The notes under the pieces are model-generated. The model was not told the DNA's origin. It saw only the letters and a program-made list of their open reading frames with translations, and did not search any database. Of a stretch of DNA of 64,000 nucleotides, positions 51,523 through 61,157 are shown piece by piece. Numbering within the stretch: the stretch's first letter is position 1; the number at the start of each line of letters is the position of its first letter. The DNA is from Chenopodium formosanum. Its lineage: Eukaryota > Streptophyta > Magnoliopsida > Caryophyllales > Amaranthaceae. A program made the translations under genes and the position numbers. The stretch spans positions 23,492,572 through 23,556,571 of the forward strand of contig CM044879.1 of the NCBI GenBank assembly GCA_024500155.1, in the 5' to 3' direction.

Positions 51523-53222
51523 TCACTCCTTAGCCGTCTTCTGATCCCCGTTCAGGGAACCAACAGAGCCGTCATCCCGCTCATACTTGATTAGCATGAG
51601 AGACGGGATGATCACCGCCTTGGCTTCGTTGAGGGTTGGCCTACCAAGGATGATATTGTAGGCGGTCAACTCCTCCACGACCAAGAACCAGACGACAATA
51701 TGTCGTCCCTGGCCTTTTTCTCCCAACCGAATGGGCAAGTCAATTCTGCCGGCTGGGTAGACCATCCCACCCCCAAAACTAACCAAGGGGTGGGTGACCG
51801 TATGCATGCTGCTGACATTGTATTTCAGCTTCTGCAGGCACCGGAGGCTGATAATATCCGACGAGCTGCCGATTTCAATAAGGATCCGTCCAACCAGCTG
51901 GTTGGCAACCTTACATTCAATGACGACCGGGTCGTCATGCGGACGGCGGACGCTGCCCCTGTCCTTCTCAGTTATGAGGACGTCTGGGAAGGTGGAAGAA
52001 GCAGACGCCTGCTCATCATCATCCTTGTCCATCTTTCGAAGATGGCTTTTGGTGTCCCGGATGGTAGGGCCACCACATGAAAATCCGCCTACTATGGTGT
52101 AGACCGGATCCTTGTCGGTTTCCGAACTACTAGTAGGCTGGGGGGCAGCCTTGGAGGACTGACCCTTGTTCTTCTTCTTTGCCCCAGCTGGGGACTTAGA
52201 AATGTAGGACTTTAGAAGCCCTTTGTCAGCCAGACGATCCAACGTCCGCTGTAGACTGAAGCAGTCGTTGGTGTCATGGCCAACCTCCTCATGGAACTGG
52301 CAAAATTTATTTTTGTTCCGCGACTGGACGGAACTCTTCATCGGATTCGGCTTCTCAATAGACAGCCGGTCCTTTACCTCCATGAGGATGGAGATGCAAT
52401 CTTTGTTAAACTCGTACTTGGGGACGTACGGTTTAAACTCTTTCTTTTTCTTCTGGGACGGCTGGTCAGAATCACTAACCGCCCAGACTTCTTTTCTCTT
52501 TTTGCTCTCTTCTTTTTTGTTACCCGGCTGAGTTGACTGGCTTTCTTTTTGTTTGTCAGACTTCTTGGAGTCTGACTGGCTACCAAGCAAGCAGAGGTCG
52601 GTAGCTTGTATGTAGCTCTCCGCCTCCCTCAGGGCCGCCTGTAGCGTAAATGCCCCTTTTCGAACAAGGTCGAACTTAAAAGCCGACCCGTCCTTCAGAC
52701 CCTTGAAAATGTCTGTGAAAGCTACCTCGTCAGACAGTCCCTGGATCTGTATTCTGACCAGGTTGAACCGCCTGACATATGAGCGTAGCCCTTCTCTCTC
52801 ACCCTGCTTAACGGTGCTCAAATCAAGGCTCGTTTTCTTGGCAGGGATGTTCATTGAGAAGTTGGTGGCAAACAAGATGGCTAGCTTCTTGAAGCAATCA
52901 ATAGAGCCGGCTGGCAAGTTGCCAAACCACTGCTGGGCTATGCCCTTCAGTGTAGCCGGGAAACATCGACACCAGGTGGCATCGTCCCAACCCTGTAATC
53001 ACATGAGGTTGGTATATGCCATCAGGTGGTCTTCTGGGTTGGTGGTACCATCATAGGTGCCCACCAACACATTCTTAACCTTGGCCGGCTGAGCCGCCTC
53101 GGTTATATTGGCTGCAAAGGCAGACGGCTGTTCGCCTAGCCTCATTAGCCGGAGCTGCCAGTCTAGAGGCTGGGCAGGGGTATATGCCGCCTGACCTCCA
53201 AATGGAGGTGGCTGCATGAATT
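51523..53222 (-). CDS. Tat-type gag C-terminal part and protease (stops inside)
   Basis: Continues gag after the CACTA insert. One in-frame stop at 52999-53001; the longest open part is 52917-51523. Gag core: GSIDCFKKLAILFATNFSMN, SLDLSTVKQGEREGLRSYVR, RFNLVRIQI. Zinc-finger-like FCQFHEEVGHDTNDCFSLQ (C-x2-H-x4-H-x4-C variant typical of Tat). The protease part has ECKVANQLVGRILIEIGSSS: where retropepsins have Asp-Thr/Ser-Gly, this has Glu-Ile-Gly, so the active-site Asp is missing. It ends at TAG/TAA-type stop 51523-51525. Confidence 0.9.
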
Positions 53223-53249
53223 GGACACTAGTGGAAAAAAGGCCATCCG

Positions 53250-53572
53250 TAACGGGCAAAAAGGGTCCATCCGTAACGGGCAGCGTCCGTTACGTATGCG
53301 GCCGTTACGGATGGCCATTATTATTCGTAACGGGCACCGTCCGTTACGAATAACTACTTATTCGTAACGGGCGTTTAAAGTGCCCGTTACGAATAATGGG
53401 TTATTCGTAACGGGTGTTTCAGGTGCCCGTTACGATTAACCCGTTATTCGTAACGGGCGTTTCAGGTGCCCGTTACGATTAACCCGTTATTCGTAACGGG
53501 ATTTTATTTTGCCCGTTGCGAATAACGGGTTATTCGTAACGGGCATTATATCTGCCCGTTACGAATAGTGTT
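53250..53572. repeat. Left subterminal array of CGTAACGGGC
   Basis: More than ten copies of CGTAACGGGC or its complement GCCCGTTACG, often paired head-to-head as TATTCGTAACGGGC ... GCCCGTTACGAATA, so many hairpins are possible. Confidence 0.93.
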
Positions 53573-55283
53573 TGATGCAATTTAAAAAAAATCCAGCACG
53601 TGCTAGCACATGCTGGATCATTTTATCAAATAATGAGATAATTTCTTTTTTTTACACAAGTATAATACACAGATTATTTATTTATTACACAAGTATAAAA
53701 CACAAATAATTTTTTTATTACACAAGTATAATACACATTTAATATACTATAAGCAAAAATATATTCATTATCACTGCAAAATACATCAACTTGCTCATAT
53801 AATAAGACTAAGACTAATAAAAGAGCAAAAACAAATCATAATTATAATAAAAACAAGTTTTATCCCGACATTTGTGGTCTGAGACGTTGAGTCTTAAGCT
53901 CCCCTTGTGTAGATATTATATGCTCCACCTACATTCAATAATTTCAACAAACCAAAATTAACATAATTGAAAAAAAAATAATATCAAAATCCACAAGATC
54001 ATTGAATCATAATTGAATCAGCCCGTTAAAAAAAAAAAATCAAAATGAACTGGACTTATTATTTGAACACTAATGATAGTCAAAGAGACTTTATTTAAGC
54101 AAGAAATAATAAAGAATATTATTATTATCAAAATGATTGATTCACAAAAACTAACCTAGCAACACAGTTTTCAGAATTCGAAACACAATCACAACACAAT
54201 TTCATCGAATCAAATCATACACTACTAATCAACAGATCTATGCTACAACTTAAACAACAGTCATTATTCACCATTTTAAGCAAAATGAACTCAAATCAGA
54301 CAACTAAACCCTAAATTTCGAACAAAACTAGAAATTAAAACTTCAAATCACAAATCATCACAAAATATAACGAAATCATAATCAAATTCAAAAATCAAAC
54401 CACAATCACACAAAATTGAAATCAAAACCAAACATTCAAAATAATTTGAACCAGATTAATAAACAAAATCAAAACGCTACTTCAAAATTCATCAACAAAT
54501 CCATTAATCAAAACCGCAACAACAAAACCAAAAAATTAAAAAAAAAAAAACGAAGATCTCATCAAATTCGAAGCAGATTCAGAAACTAAACCACAAATTC
54601 AACAAAAATTCATCAAAATCACTCAAATTAGTGAGCTAAAAATAATTGAGGAGATTAAAATACAAAATGAAGATAGAATTGGAATAAAATCAGAAACTTT
54701 AGATCTAAAAAAAGACAATAATCATTCCTGAATTTGCAAAAATTCAGCACAAAATATATCGAAAATCCAGTACCAAGAAACTTAAATCAATTAAAAACAA
54801 CATAAATTTCAAAAAATAAAGTTGAATCCACTCAGACAATCATCATTTACCACATTCAAACTGATAAATCTTCCAACTTTATATTCGATGATTACAAAGA
54901 GAAAAATCTTACCTAGAAACTTTAGATCTAAAGAGGAAGAGTTCCGTCACCGCCGGTTACACCTCCGCCCAAAAACGACGCCGCTTGGAGGCTCTTGTAT
55001 GAAGCAGCCGCTTGGAGAAAGAGGAAAGGAGAGGAGAGAGGAGAGAGGGAGGTGAATGACGGAGAAAGAGAGGAGATGAAAGAAAGAGGAGACGAGAGAT
55101 AGAGGTGAATGACAGAGAGGACGGAGAGAGAGAGGAGAGGAGATAGAGAGAAGATGAAAGAAAGAGGAGAGGAGAGATAGAGGTGAATGACGGAGAGGAG
55201 GGAGTGAGGGAGTGAAACCCTAAAAAGCCAAGTATTGGGCTCTCCTCTCATAAGTTGGGCTAAGTTTGGTCATTTATGTGTAA

Positions 55284-55548
55284 TATAGTATTCGTAATGG
55301 GCAATATATTGTCCGTTACGAATACTTACTTATTCGTAACGGGCAATATAGTGTCCGTTACGAATACTTACTTATTCGTAACGGGCAAAGTAGTGTCCTT
55401 TAAGAATACGTACGTATTCGTAACGGACACTACTTTGCCCGTTACGAATAAGTAAGTATTCGTAACGGACACTATATTGCCCGTTACGAATGTCTTAATC
55501 GTAACGGGCAAAGCTTTGCCCGTTACAAATAGCCTGTTACGAATAAGA
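55284..55548. repeat. Right subterminal array of CGTAACGGGC
   Basis: Same word in both orientations as on the left, with a long near-perfect inverted pair around 55385-55445 (ATTCGTAACGGGCAAAGTAG against its complement). Confidence 0.93.
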
Positions 55549-55614
55549 AATTTTCCACTAGTGGGAGGCCATATTGCCCATACTGCGCCTGGGGTGCGTA
55601 TGGCATAGACCCTA

Positions 55615-56340
55615 TCATGAGTTGACGTTCGGTGTTGACGGATTTACCGCCTGTCCGACTCTCATGCAAAGACATAGAATTCCTTGCCGAAGCTTCCTTG
55701 AAGCTGTCTGGAAAGCTGGAGGTAGAAGCTGACTCAGACTGCTGCTGCCTCCTTCGATTGATGACTTCTTGGCCTCCGGCTGGGGTCGCCGAGGCATCAG
55801 AATCTTAGACCATTCAAGTTTTGCGGCTGCCTTCTCCTTTGGATGAGGAGTTGGCTGCCTGTCCTTGACCGGCTTCTTCTTCTTCCCATCATTGGGAGTC
55901 TTTTTAGCCGGCTGACTCTTGCTAGAGCCTTCCTTGTTTTGGTTGATCATGGCCTTGATTTCACCTTTGAAAGAGGTCATGAATTTCATGAGCTCATCTC
56001 GGGTGACTGGGGCTTGACCTTTGGCCTTCTGGGTTTCCCCTTCTAGCCTTCCAGGTGGGCACCTGCTTGGGCCCGCCTGGTCTACATTTCGCTCTAGTTG
56101 ATCCCTGGAACGAATGGACTTAGAGATGAGGGAGCCATCCTTAGATATGTAGGTCTCCACATCATTGTCTTCTTCTTCTTCCTCCTCCTCAGTGAATACC
56201 TCTGGCTGAGGCTGAGGTGGAGGCTGAGGGATTTCAAACCCTTCCGGCTGAATAACCGGTTGCAAGTCGTCTGGGTTACCCGTCTGAGTACCCGGACGTA
56301 GAGAGGAAGAATTGAGAATTGGTACAGAACTTTGAACCAT
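55615..56340 (-). CDS. Tat-type gag, N-terminal part
   Basis: Starts MVQSSVPILNSSSLRPG 13 bp after the PBS, on the minus strand. Contains a proline-rich run, an acidic stretch of Glu/Asp, and a basic tail (KKKKPVKDRQPTPHPKEKAA). The frame changes near 55745, after which the natural continuation lies in another frame and this one ends at 55615. The CACTA element then separates it from the rest of gag. The ORF can be extended upstream to 56490, but that part is LTR. Confidence 0.82.
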   Translation of the reverse strand: MVQSSVPILNSSSLRPGTQTGNPDDLQPVIQPEGFEIPQPPPQPQPEVFTEEEEEEEDNDVETYISKDGSLISKSIRSRDQLERNVDQAGPSRCPPGRLEGETQKAKGQAPVTRDELMKFMTSFKGEIKAMINQNKEGSSKSQPAKKTPNDGKKKKPVKDRQPTPHPKEKAAAKLEWSKILMPRRPQPEAKKSSIEGGSSSLSQLLPPAFQTASRKLRQGILCLCMRVGQAVNPSTPNVNS

Positions 56341-56352
56341 CTTGAGGTACTC

Positions 56353-56370
56353 TCCCCACGGACGGCGCCA
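56353..56370 (-). other. Primer-binding site of the Tat element
   Basis: Minus-strand TGGCGCCGTCCGTGGGGA begins two bases after the 5' LTR. It is a typical gypsy PBS shape; I do not assign the tRNA with certainty. Confidence 0.7.
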
Positions 56371-56372
56371 AA

Positions 56373-56862
56373 TGTTTTGGGTGTTTTTGTCCCTCGGGAG
56401 AGTTACAGCTCGAAGACTGGTCCGGAGCGGCCTGTACCTGCAAGACAAACGGAGACACCTGCTGGTTGGTGCTCCGCCTCCGATGATCAAGTTAGTAACT
56501 TGAAAGGAGAGAAAAAGGTGCGGAAATTTAGGTGGGGATCTTCTAGGATTTCTAGCTCAGTTGTCTCTATCAAAGGGACAATTTGTAATCAATGGAAAAA
56601 TGTGCCCTCCAAAAGAGGGAAATCTCCCTATTTATAGGGTCCTTGGGACTTGTGCCCCTGATTAGGTCACAGAACCCTAATAAGTGGTGGGATGCGCCGC
56701 ATTGCGGCTTTCTCGGGATTTGGGCCTGAAGGCTGACATTTTCCCCCCAAATATCTGGGATGACACGTGTCAAGCAGGGATAGGTCCATTTTGGACCATC
56801 CCCGGGCTGACACGCGTCGCCCTCTGACTGGGCCACATGGCGGGGTAAAATTACCCTAAACA
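56373..56862 (-). repeat. Tat-type 5' LTR (490 bp)
   Basis: Plus orientation TGTTTTGGGTG to CCCTAAACA. Against the left LTR it has a CCTCCG insertion near 56480 and scattered substitutions. Palindrome TGACACGTGTCA at about 56760. Confidence 0.93.
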
Positions 56863-57135
56863 CATACGATATGAGAATGTGACTGTGATTGATAAGGAGC
56901 ACATTTAACTCCCCATAGGAAGGACTTTCTTGGAGAAGAGGGGTCACAAACTGAGCCTTTTTTTTTTTTAAGTAAAACTGAGGAAGGGAAGCTTTTTAAG
57001 AAAACATTATCAACTCATGTTTCTTTTTTTTTTCTTTTTTTTTTTTTTTTATAAAGTTACAATCAAGTTGGCAATCAAAGATTTTTAGGTTTACAAACTT
57101 TTAATTAAAAGGTCACAAACTTTTAATTTTTCTTT

Positions 57136-58156
57136 GGAAAATTTGTTAATTACTACCCGCAAAAAAAAAAAGTTGTTGATTACTACCCTAAAACTGATGA
57201 ATTGTATAGATTGCTACCCTTTTCCCTAATCAGCCCCTAATTAGGTGATTTAATCTACTAATGATATCATTATCCGGCTAATTTATAATTAGTTACTTTT
57301 AAGGCATGATTAATTAATTAAACCCTAACACCACCTCTAAACCACCACTAAACCATCTCCGGCAGCCTACCCTCGCCTCGGCATCCACCCCACCTCTAAA
57401 CCACCCATTGCACCACCTCTAAACCCCCCTAACAATCCCTCCAACCCTCGAAAAAATCCCTCCTCCCCACCCACTAGCCACCCTAGCCCCCTCCCCCTTG
57501 CTAGAGAACTCTATTAAGCCCTCCCTAAGCCTCTTCCACCCCCTTCCCCCCTTTAATCACCGCCCTAATGTTCCAAAATTAAAACCTTAAAGCCCTAAAA
57601 TTGAAACCCTAGGGTGGTGATTAGGGGGGAAGGGGATATAGGAAGATTAGGGTTGGTTGAGCAAGGATTTCCGGCGAGGGGTAGGGGGCCAGGGCCGCCA
57701 CGGGTAGGGGATGGGGGTATCGTAAAAGGGGGTGGGAATTGTGTGTTGGGGAAGCAGAATCGAGGTGGTAATCGTGGTGGGGGGAACAAGAATAGGGTGG
57801 ATCTTGTGGTGGGGGAAAGGGAGGGTGGGTTTCGTGGTGGGGGATTGAGTGCGGGGAGTGGGTTTCATGGTGGATGAGCTATCGGATGTGTTAAAGGGCC
57901 AAAGAGGGGCCGCCGGAGGTGGTGCAATGGTGGTGGGAAGGTGGTGCTAGGGTTTACCTAATTAATTAAGGTTTAAGAGCTACTAATTAGTAATTAGATG
58001 AATAATAATATCATTAAGAGCTTAAGTATGCTGATTAGTAAAAAAGGTAATAGTTGCTAAAATTAATCAGTTTTAGGGTAGTAATTAACAACTTTTTTTT
58101 TGCTGGTAGTAATTCACAAAGACCCCTTTTTTGAGGTAGTAATTAACAAATTTTCC
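57136..58156. mobile_element. Mutator-like element with about 230-bp TIRs (1021 bp)
   Basis: The ends GGAAAATTTGTTAATTACTA are inverted copies. The pairing continues inward for about 230 bp (CCTAAAACTGAT, CTAATCAGC, TTAATTAATTA, AAACCCTA), with one extra 40-bp segment in the right TIR. A 9-bp flank pair TTTTTCTTT / ATTTTCTTT (57127-57135, 58157-58165) matches 8/9, the duplication length of Mutator elements. The interior (57360-57930) is GC-richer: C-rich on the left half, G-rich on the right half, with no recognised gene. Its 87-codon Gly-rich ORF is probably chance. Confidence 0.75.
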
Positions 58157-58165
58157 ATTTTCTTT

Positions 58166-59455
58166 TAGTATACAAATTCAATTCTAAAAGAAAAATTAAA
58201 ACTGAAAATTCTGGTTTAGGTTGAAAACGAGGGCTTGAACACAGTATGAACGCCTAAAAAAAAAGAATGAAGAAGATTAAGGGATTTTCAATACCACATC
58301 TCCTATAATTTTACTTTTTTTTGGCATGTATTTTCCATTATGTTTTTCATTTAGAATTATAGGTATTTTATGAAATTTGAGGTGGTTTCAAGAGATTGTC
58401 TTATGCCAGACATTTCCCTACCTTATAAAAAGTAGAAAATAACTCTTAGGAATAGTGTGCTACCAAATATACCCTCAAAAATATGTACAAAATTATGTAC
58501 AAAATTGTATATTTACTTTTTTACCTTCATTAATATGTTTACTCTCATTAATATATTTAATTAGGTTTTTTTTCATTAAACATACCATAAATTAATACAA
58601 AGTAATGCCTTTTTTTAAATAAAAAAAATAATAATGTTTTGTACTTCATATGTTATTATTATTATTTAAAAAGGAAAAAATAAATTGTATGTACGAAGAC
58701 TTTGTTTATTACCACGAGATGATTTATTTTTACTCCTTCGTGGTTGCTCTTCTTATTTACAATTTTGTTGTCCTTTAATTATTACAAATGTTGTTATTGT
58801 TTATTAGCTTTTTAATTGTACATTATTTGATGGTACGCACATAAAAAAACGTGGAATTTAAATGACATTCATATTAAATAATGATATTTGAGCAGATGTT
58901 ATCAAGAGGTATAAATAACTTTAAAATCCTAAAATCGAAGGAAATCGATGATAGGAAAAAAAAAATGTATAAATATGGAGAGAATTTTAGAGGAAAAATA
59001 TAACTAAGTGGTTATTGCTTTATTATTAGATATAGATATAGATATTAGATGGTCGTAGAACATTGAACTTACATTATTAAGTTTTTAGCTACAATGAATA
59101 TTTCACATATTATTACTCCGTATGACCAAGCTCACAAAAAATTCGTTTGAAGAAAAATACGTAAAGTATTATTGAATCATGCAAATTAATTAAGAGTTCT
59201 AAACTAGATTAAGATATGAAAGGATGCAAATCAATTAAATATTATTTAATAATAATTTTGAAATAACACTGTCAAACTTTTGAGGGTTTTAAAAAATAAT
59301 TATCATTTAAGATTTTGGCGGCTTTTTTATATTTCTACAAAACCACTATATAGGCACATAACCAAATAGTACGTATTAAAACTACCAGATCTATCACCCA
59401 AACCAAAGGTGTAACTACTCGCTAATACAACTTCTATGCAAGAGCTAACTTTTTT
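58166..59455. other. AT-rich, no gene; possible Helitron sequence
   Basis: No coding signal. At about 59020-59053 the minus strand reads TCTAATATCTATATC and then AATAATAAAGC, like a Helitron 5' end, but no partner 3' end was found to its left. The right part leads into the Helitron 3' end at 59484. Confidence 0.4.
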
Positions 59456-59484
59456 GCGCGCATCGCGCGCGTAGGATACCCTAG
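59456..59484 (+). mobile_element. Helitron 3' terminus
   Basis: Hairpin GCGCGC-ATC-GCGCGC (59456-59470), ten bases, then CTAG at 59481-59484 followed by T. Same ATC loop as Helitron A but a different stem, so another family. The 5' end was not located with confidence. Confidence 0.65.
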
Positions 59485-59679
59485 TAAGGATTAAAATTGA
59501 GAAAATGAAAGTGAAGAAACTATAAAATAGAGGAGAAAAATGGCAAAGAAAGAGAGTCATGGAATGGATTGAAGCATTTATTAAAGAAAAATAATGTGAG
59601 GGTAGGAGAAAATCAGGGAAAAAGATGCATGGTAAGGGAGAAAAGGAGAGAAGAATCGTTTATGTGGTTGGGTGTTGCC

Positions 59680-60435
59680 AATCTTCCAATCGCCCTAACA
59701 TCCAGTTTGCAATCCTCCAATTCCTTGATCATACCACCCAGTCAACCCTCCAATCGCCCTGATCGCAACACCCAGTTGTGAATCCTCCAATCGCCCTTGT
59801 CGCAACCAATTGTGAATCCTCCAATCGCCCTGATCGTAGCACCTTGTTTGCAATCCACTAATAACCCTGATTGCAACACTCAATTTACAAATCTTCCAAT
59901 CGCCTTCATCGCAACACTCAGTTTACCAATCCTCCAATCGCCCCCTCACACCGGTATAACTTCCTGCTTTTCATTGATGTTAATTTATAATTTTAATACT
60001 TAGCTCTTACTTAATTTATTTATTGTTGTAATTACTTATGATATTGGATTATTTATCAAACATTCATTTTAAGTAGTCTCCTCATGTACAAGCGAAGTAG
60101 GTCTAATAAGTGATTTTTGGTTTTAAACAATTTTTTTTCTCTTATAAGATCTGAGACTTTCGTTAAAGCACCGAGCTTTCTGTAAATCATTGAATTTTAG
60201 TTGTAATTTAGCAGCTAATCTTCCAATCTCCCTAAACGCAAAACTCAGTTTGCAATCCTCTAATCGCTCTAATCGCACCACACAATTTGCTTATCCTCCA
60301 ATCGCCTTGATCACACCACCCAATTTTCCAATCCTCCAATTGCCTTGATTGTACCACCCAGTTTGTCAATCCTCCAATCGCAACACCCAGTTTGTCAATC
60401 CTCCAATCGCCCTGATCACAACATCCAGTTTGCTA
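59680..60435 (+). repeat. Diverged 37-bp minisatellite in two blocks
   Basis: Units follow CAATCCTCCAATCGCCCTGA plus TCGCAACACCCAGTTTG, with many substitutions and shortened copies. Block 1 is about 59680-59945, block 2 about 60215-60435; 270 bp of unrelated AT-rich sequence lies between them. Short ORFs here are by-products. Confidence 0.8.
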
Positions 60436-60799
60436 TCATTTGCGTTGGGCCACCTTTATTTTTTTGGGCTAAATATGCATTGTTTCATAAAATAAATTGC
60501 AACATGTAATACAAGCAAATAGATTACAAATTTCACCTACAACTATCACGATGAACAACTAATAAATCCAATCCACCTCAATTTCACTTAATTATTGAAA
60601 TTACTTTAATAATCAACACATACAAATAGTCAAATATTACATTAATTCATTAACAAAACAATCTATTCCATCAAAATTTCTTCTTTGTTCAACGCTAACA
60701 AGTATACCTAACTCTGTTACCAATAAAACATTAGAAATAATGCAATAACATACCATTGACTAATTATACAATAATCACCGAGTTTAAATCACCAAATTG

Positions 60800-60823
60800 G
60801 TACGCGCGCGGGCCAACAACTAG
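60800..60823 (+). mobile_element. Helitron-like 3' terminus
   Basis: Palindrome TTGGTACGCGCGCGGGCCAA (one mismatch, one wobble), three bases, then CTAG (60820-60823) followed by T. The minisatellite at 59680-60435 would lie inside such an element. The 5' end was not found. Confidence 0.5.
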
Positions 60824-61044
60824 TTGCAGTAAACGTGGTTAGTGGGAAAAGTAAAAGGCTATATGGTAATTTCGCACGGAGGGGGGAGGGGGTGTAGGCA
60901 GTTCTGGCTAAAGGGGGTGTAGCCATTAATAATTAGCTTTTAATAGGGCTCAAGGCCTCCAACCCAACCTCACCCAAAGGGCCAAAGTATTTGCCGGGTT
61001 GCCTCAAAAAACAAAAAAAAAAAAACCCCTCACTCTCAGTTATA

Positions 61045-61157
61045 TATTGAAGCGCAGTTCACTCCTCCATTGAAGCGCAGTTCACTCCTCCATTGAAGCG
61101 CAGTTCACGTTCTCCGTTGAATCTAACACTTGTATCCCCCATTGAAACAACTACTGA
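61045..61157 (+). repeat. Probable 5' UTR exon with GAAGCGCAGTTCACTCCTCC repeats
   Basis: Three copies of ATTGAAGCGCAGTTCAC at about 23-bp spacing, then CGTTGAATCTAACACTTG and CTACTGAG|GTAACTTG, a splice donor. CACAATCTAGGGTTTATC follows, as in the exon at 16897-17155 (shared ATTGAAGC, CTGAG|GTA and CTAGGGTTTAT). A TATA-like TTATATATTG lies at 61040. The layout suggests duplicated promoter-first-exon units of one gene family. Confidence 0.5.

Larger units (their letters stand above)
53226..55563. mobile_element. Non-autonomous CACTA (En/Spm) element, 2338 bp
   Basis: Termini CACTAGTGGAAAA and TTTTCCACTAGTG form the inverted repeat; the 3-bp duplication GGA flanks it (53223-53225, 55564-55566). 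Subterminal regions of about 350 bp (left) and 280 bp (right) are packed with TATTCGTAACGGGC in both orientations, the expected binding sites for a CACTA transposase. The interior is AT-rich, with a purine-rich GAGAGGA stretch at 55010-55200 and no transposase ORF. It inserted into gag of the Tat element and is therefore younger than that element. Confidence 0.95.
43323..56862 (-). mobile_element. Tat-type Ty3/gypsy retrotransposon, near complete, with nested CACTA
   Basis: LTRs 43323-43804 and 56373-56862 with the duplication CATAC on both sides (43318-43322, 56863-56867). Order on the minus strand: 5' LTR, PBS, gag, protease, RT, RNase H, second RNase H, integrase, spacer, antisense accessory gene, polypurine tract, 3' LTR. 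The second (archaeal-type) RNase H and the accessory gene are Tat-lineage marks. gag is interrupted by a CACTA element at 53226-55563. Several frameshifts and stops show it is inactive, although the LTRs are still very alike (one 6-bp indel and few substitutions), so inactivation followed a fairly recent insertion. Confidence 0.93.

Noticed and set aside
57614..57877. 87-codon Gly-rich ORF and its antisense Pro-rich partners
   Set aside because: Product of the G-rich interior of the Mutator-like element; no codon pattern or family match.
59020..59053. A complete minus-strand Helitron starting here
   Set aside because: The 5'-like end is good, but no hairpin plus CTAG partner was found to the left.
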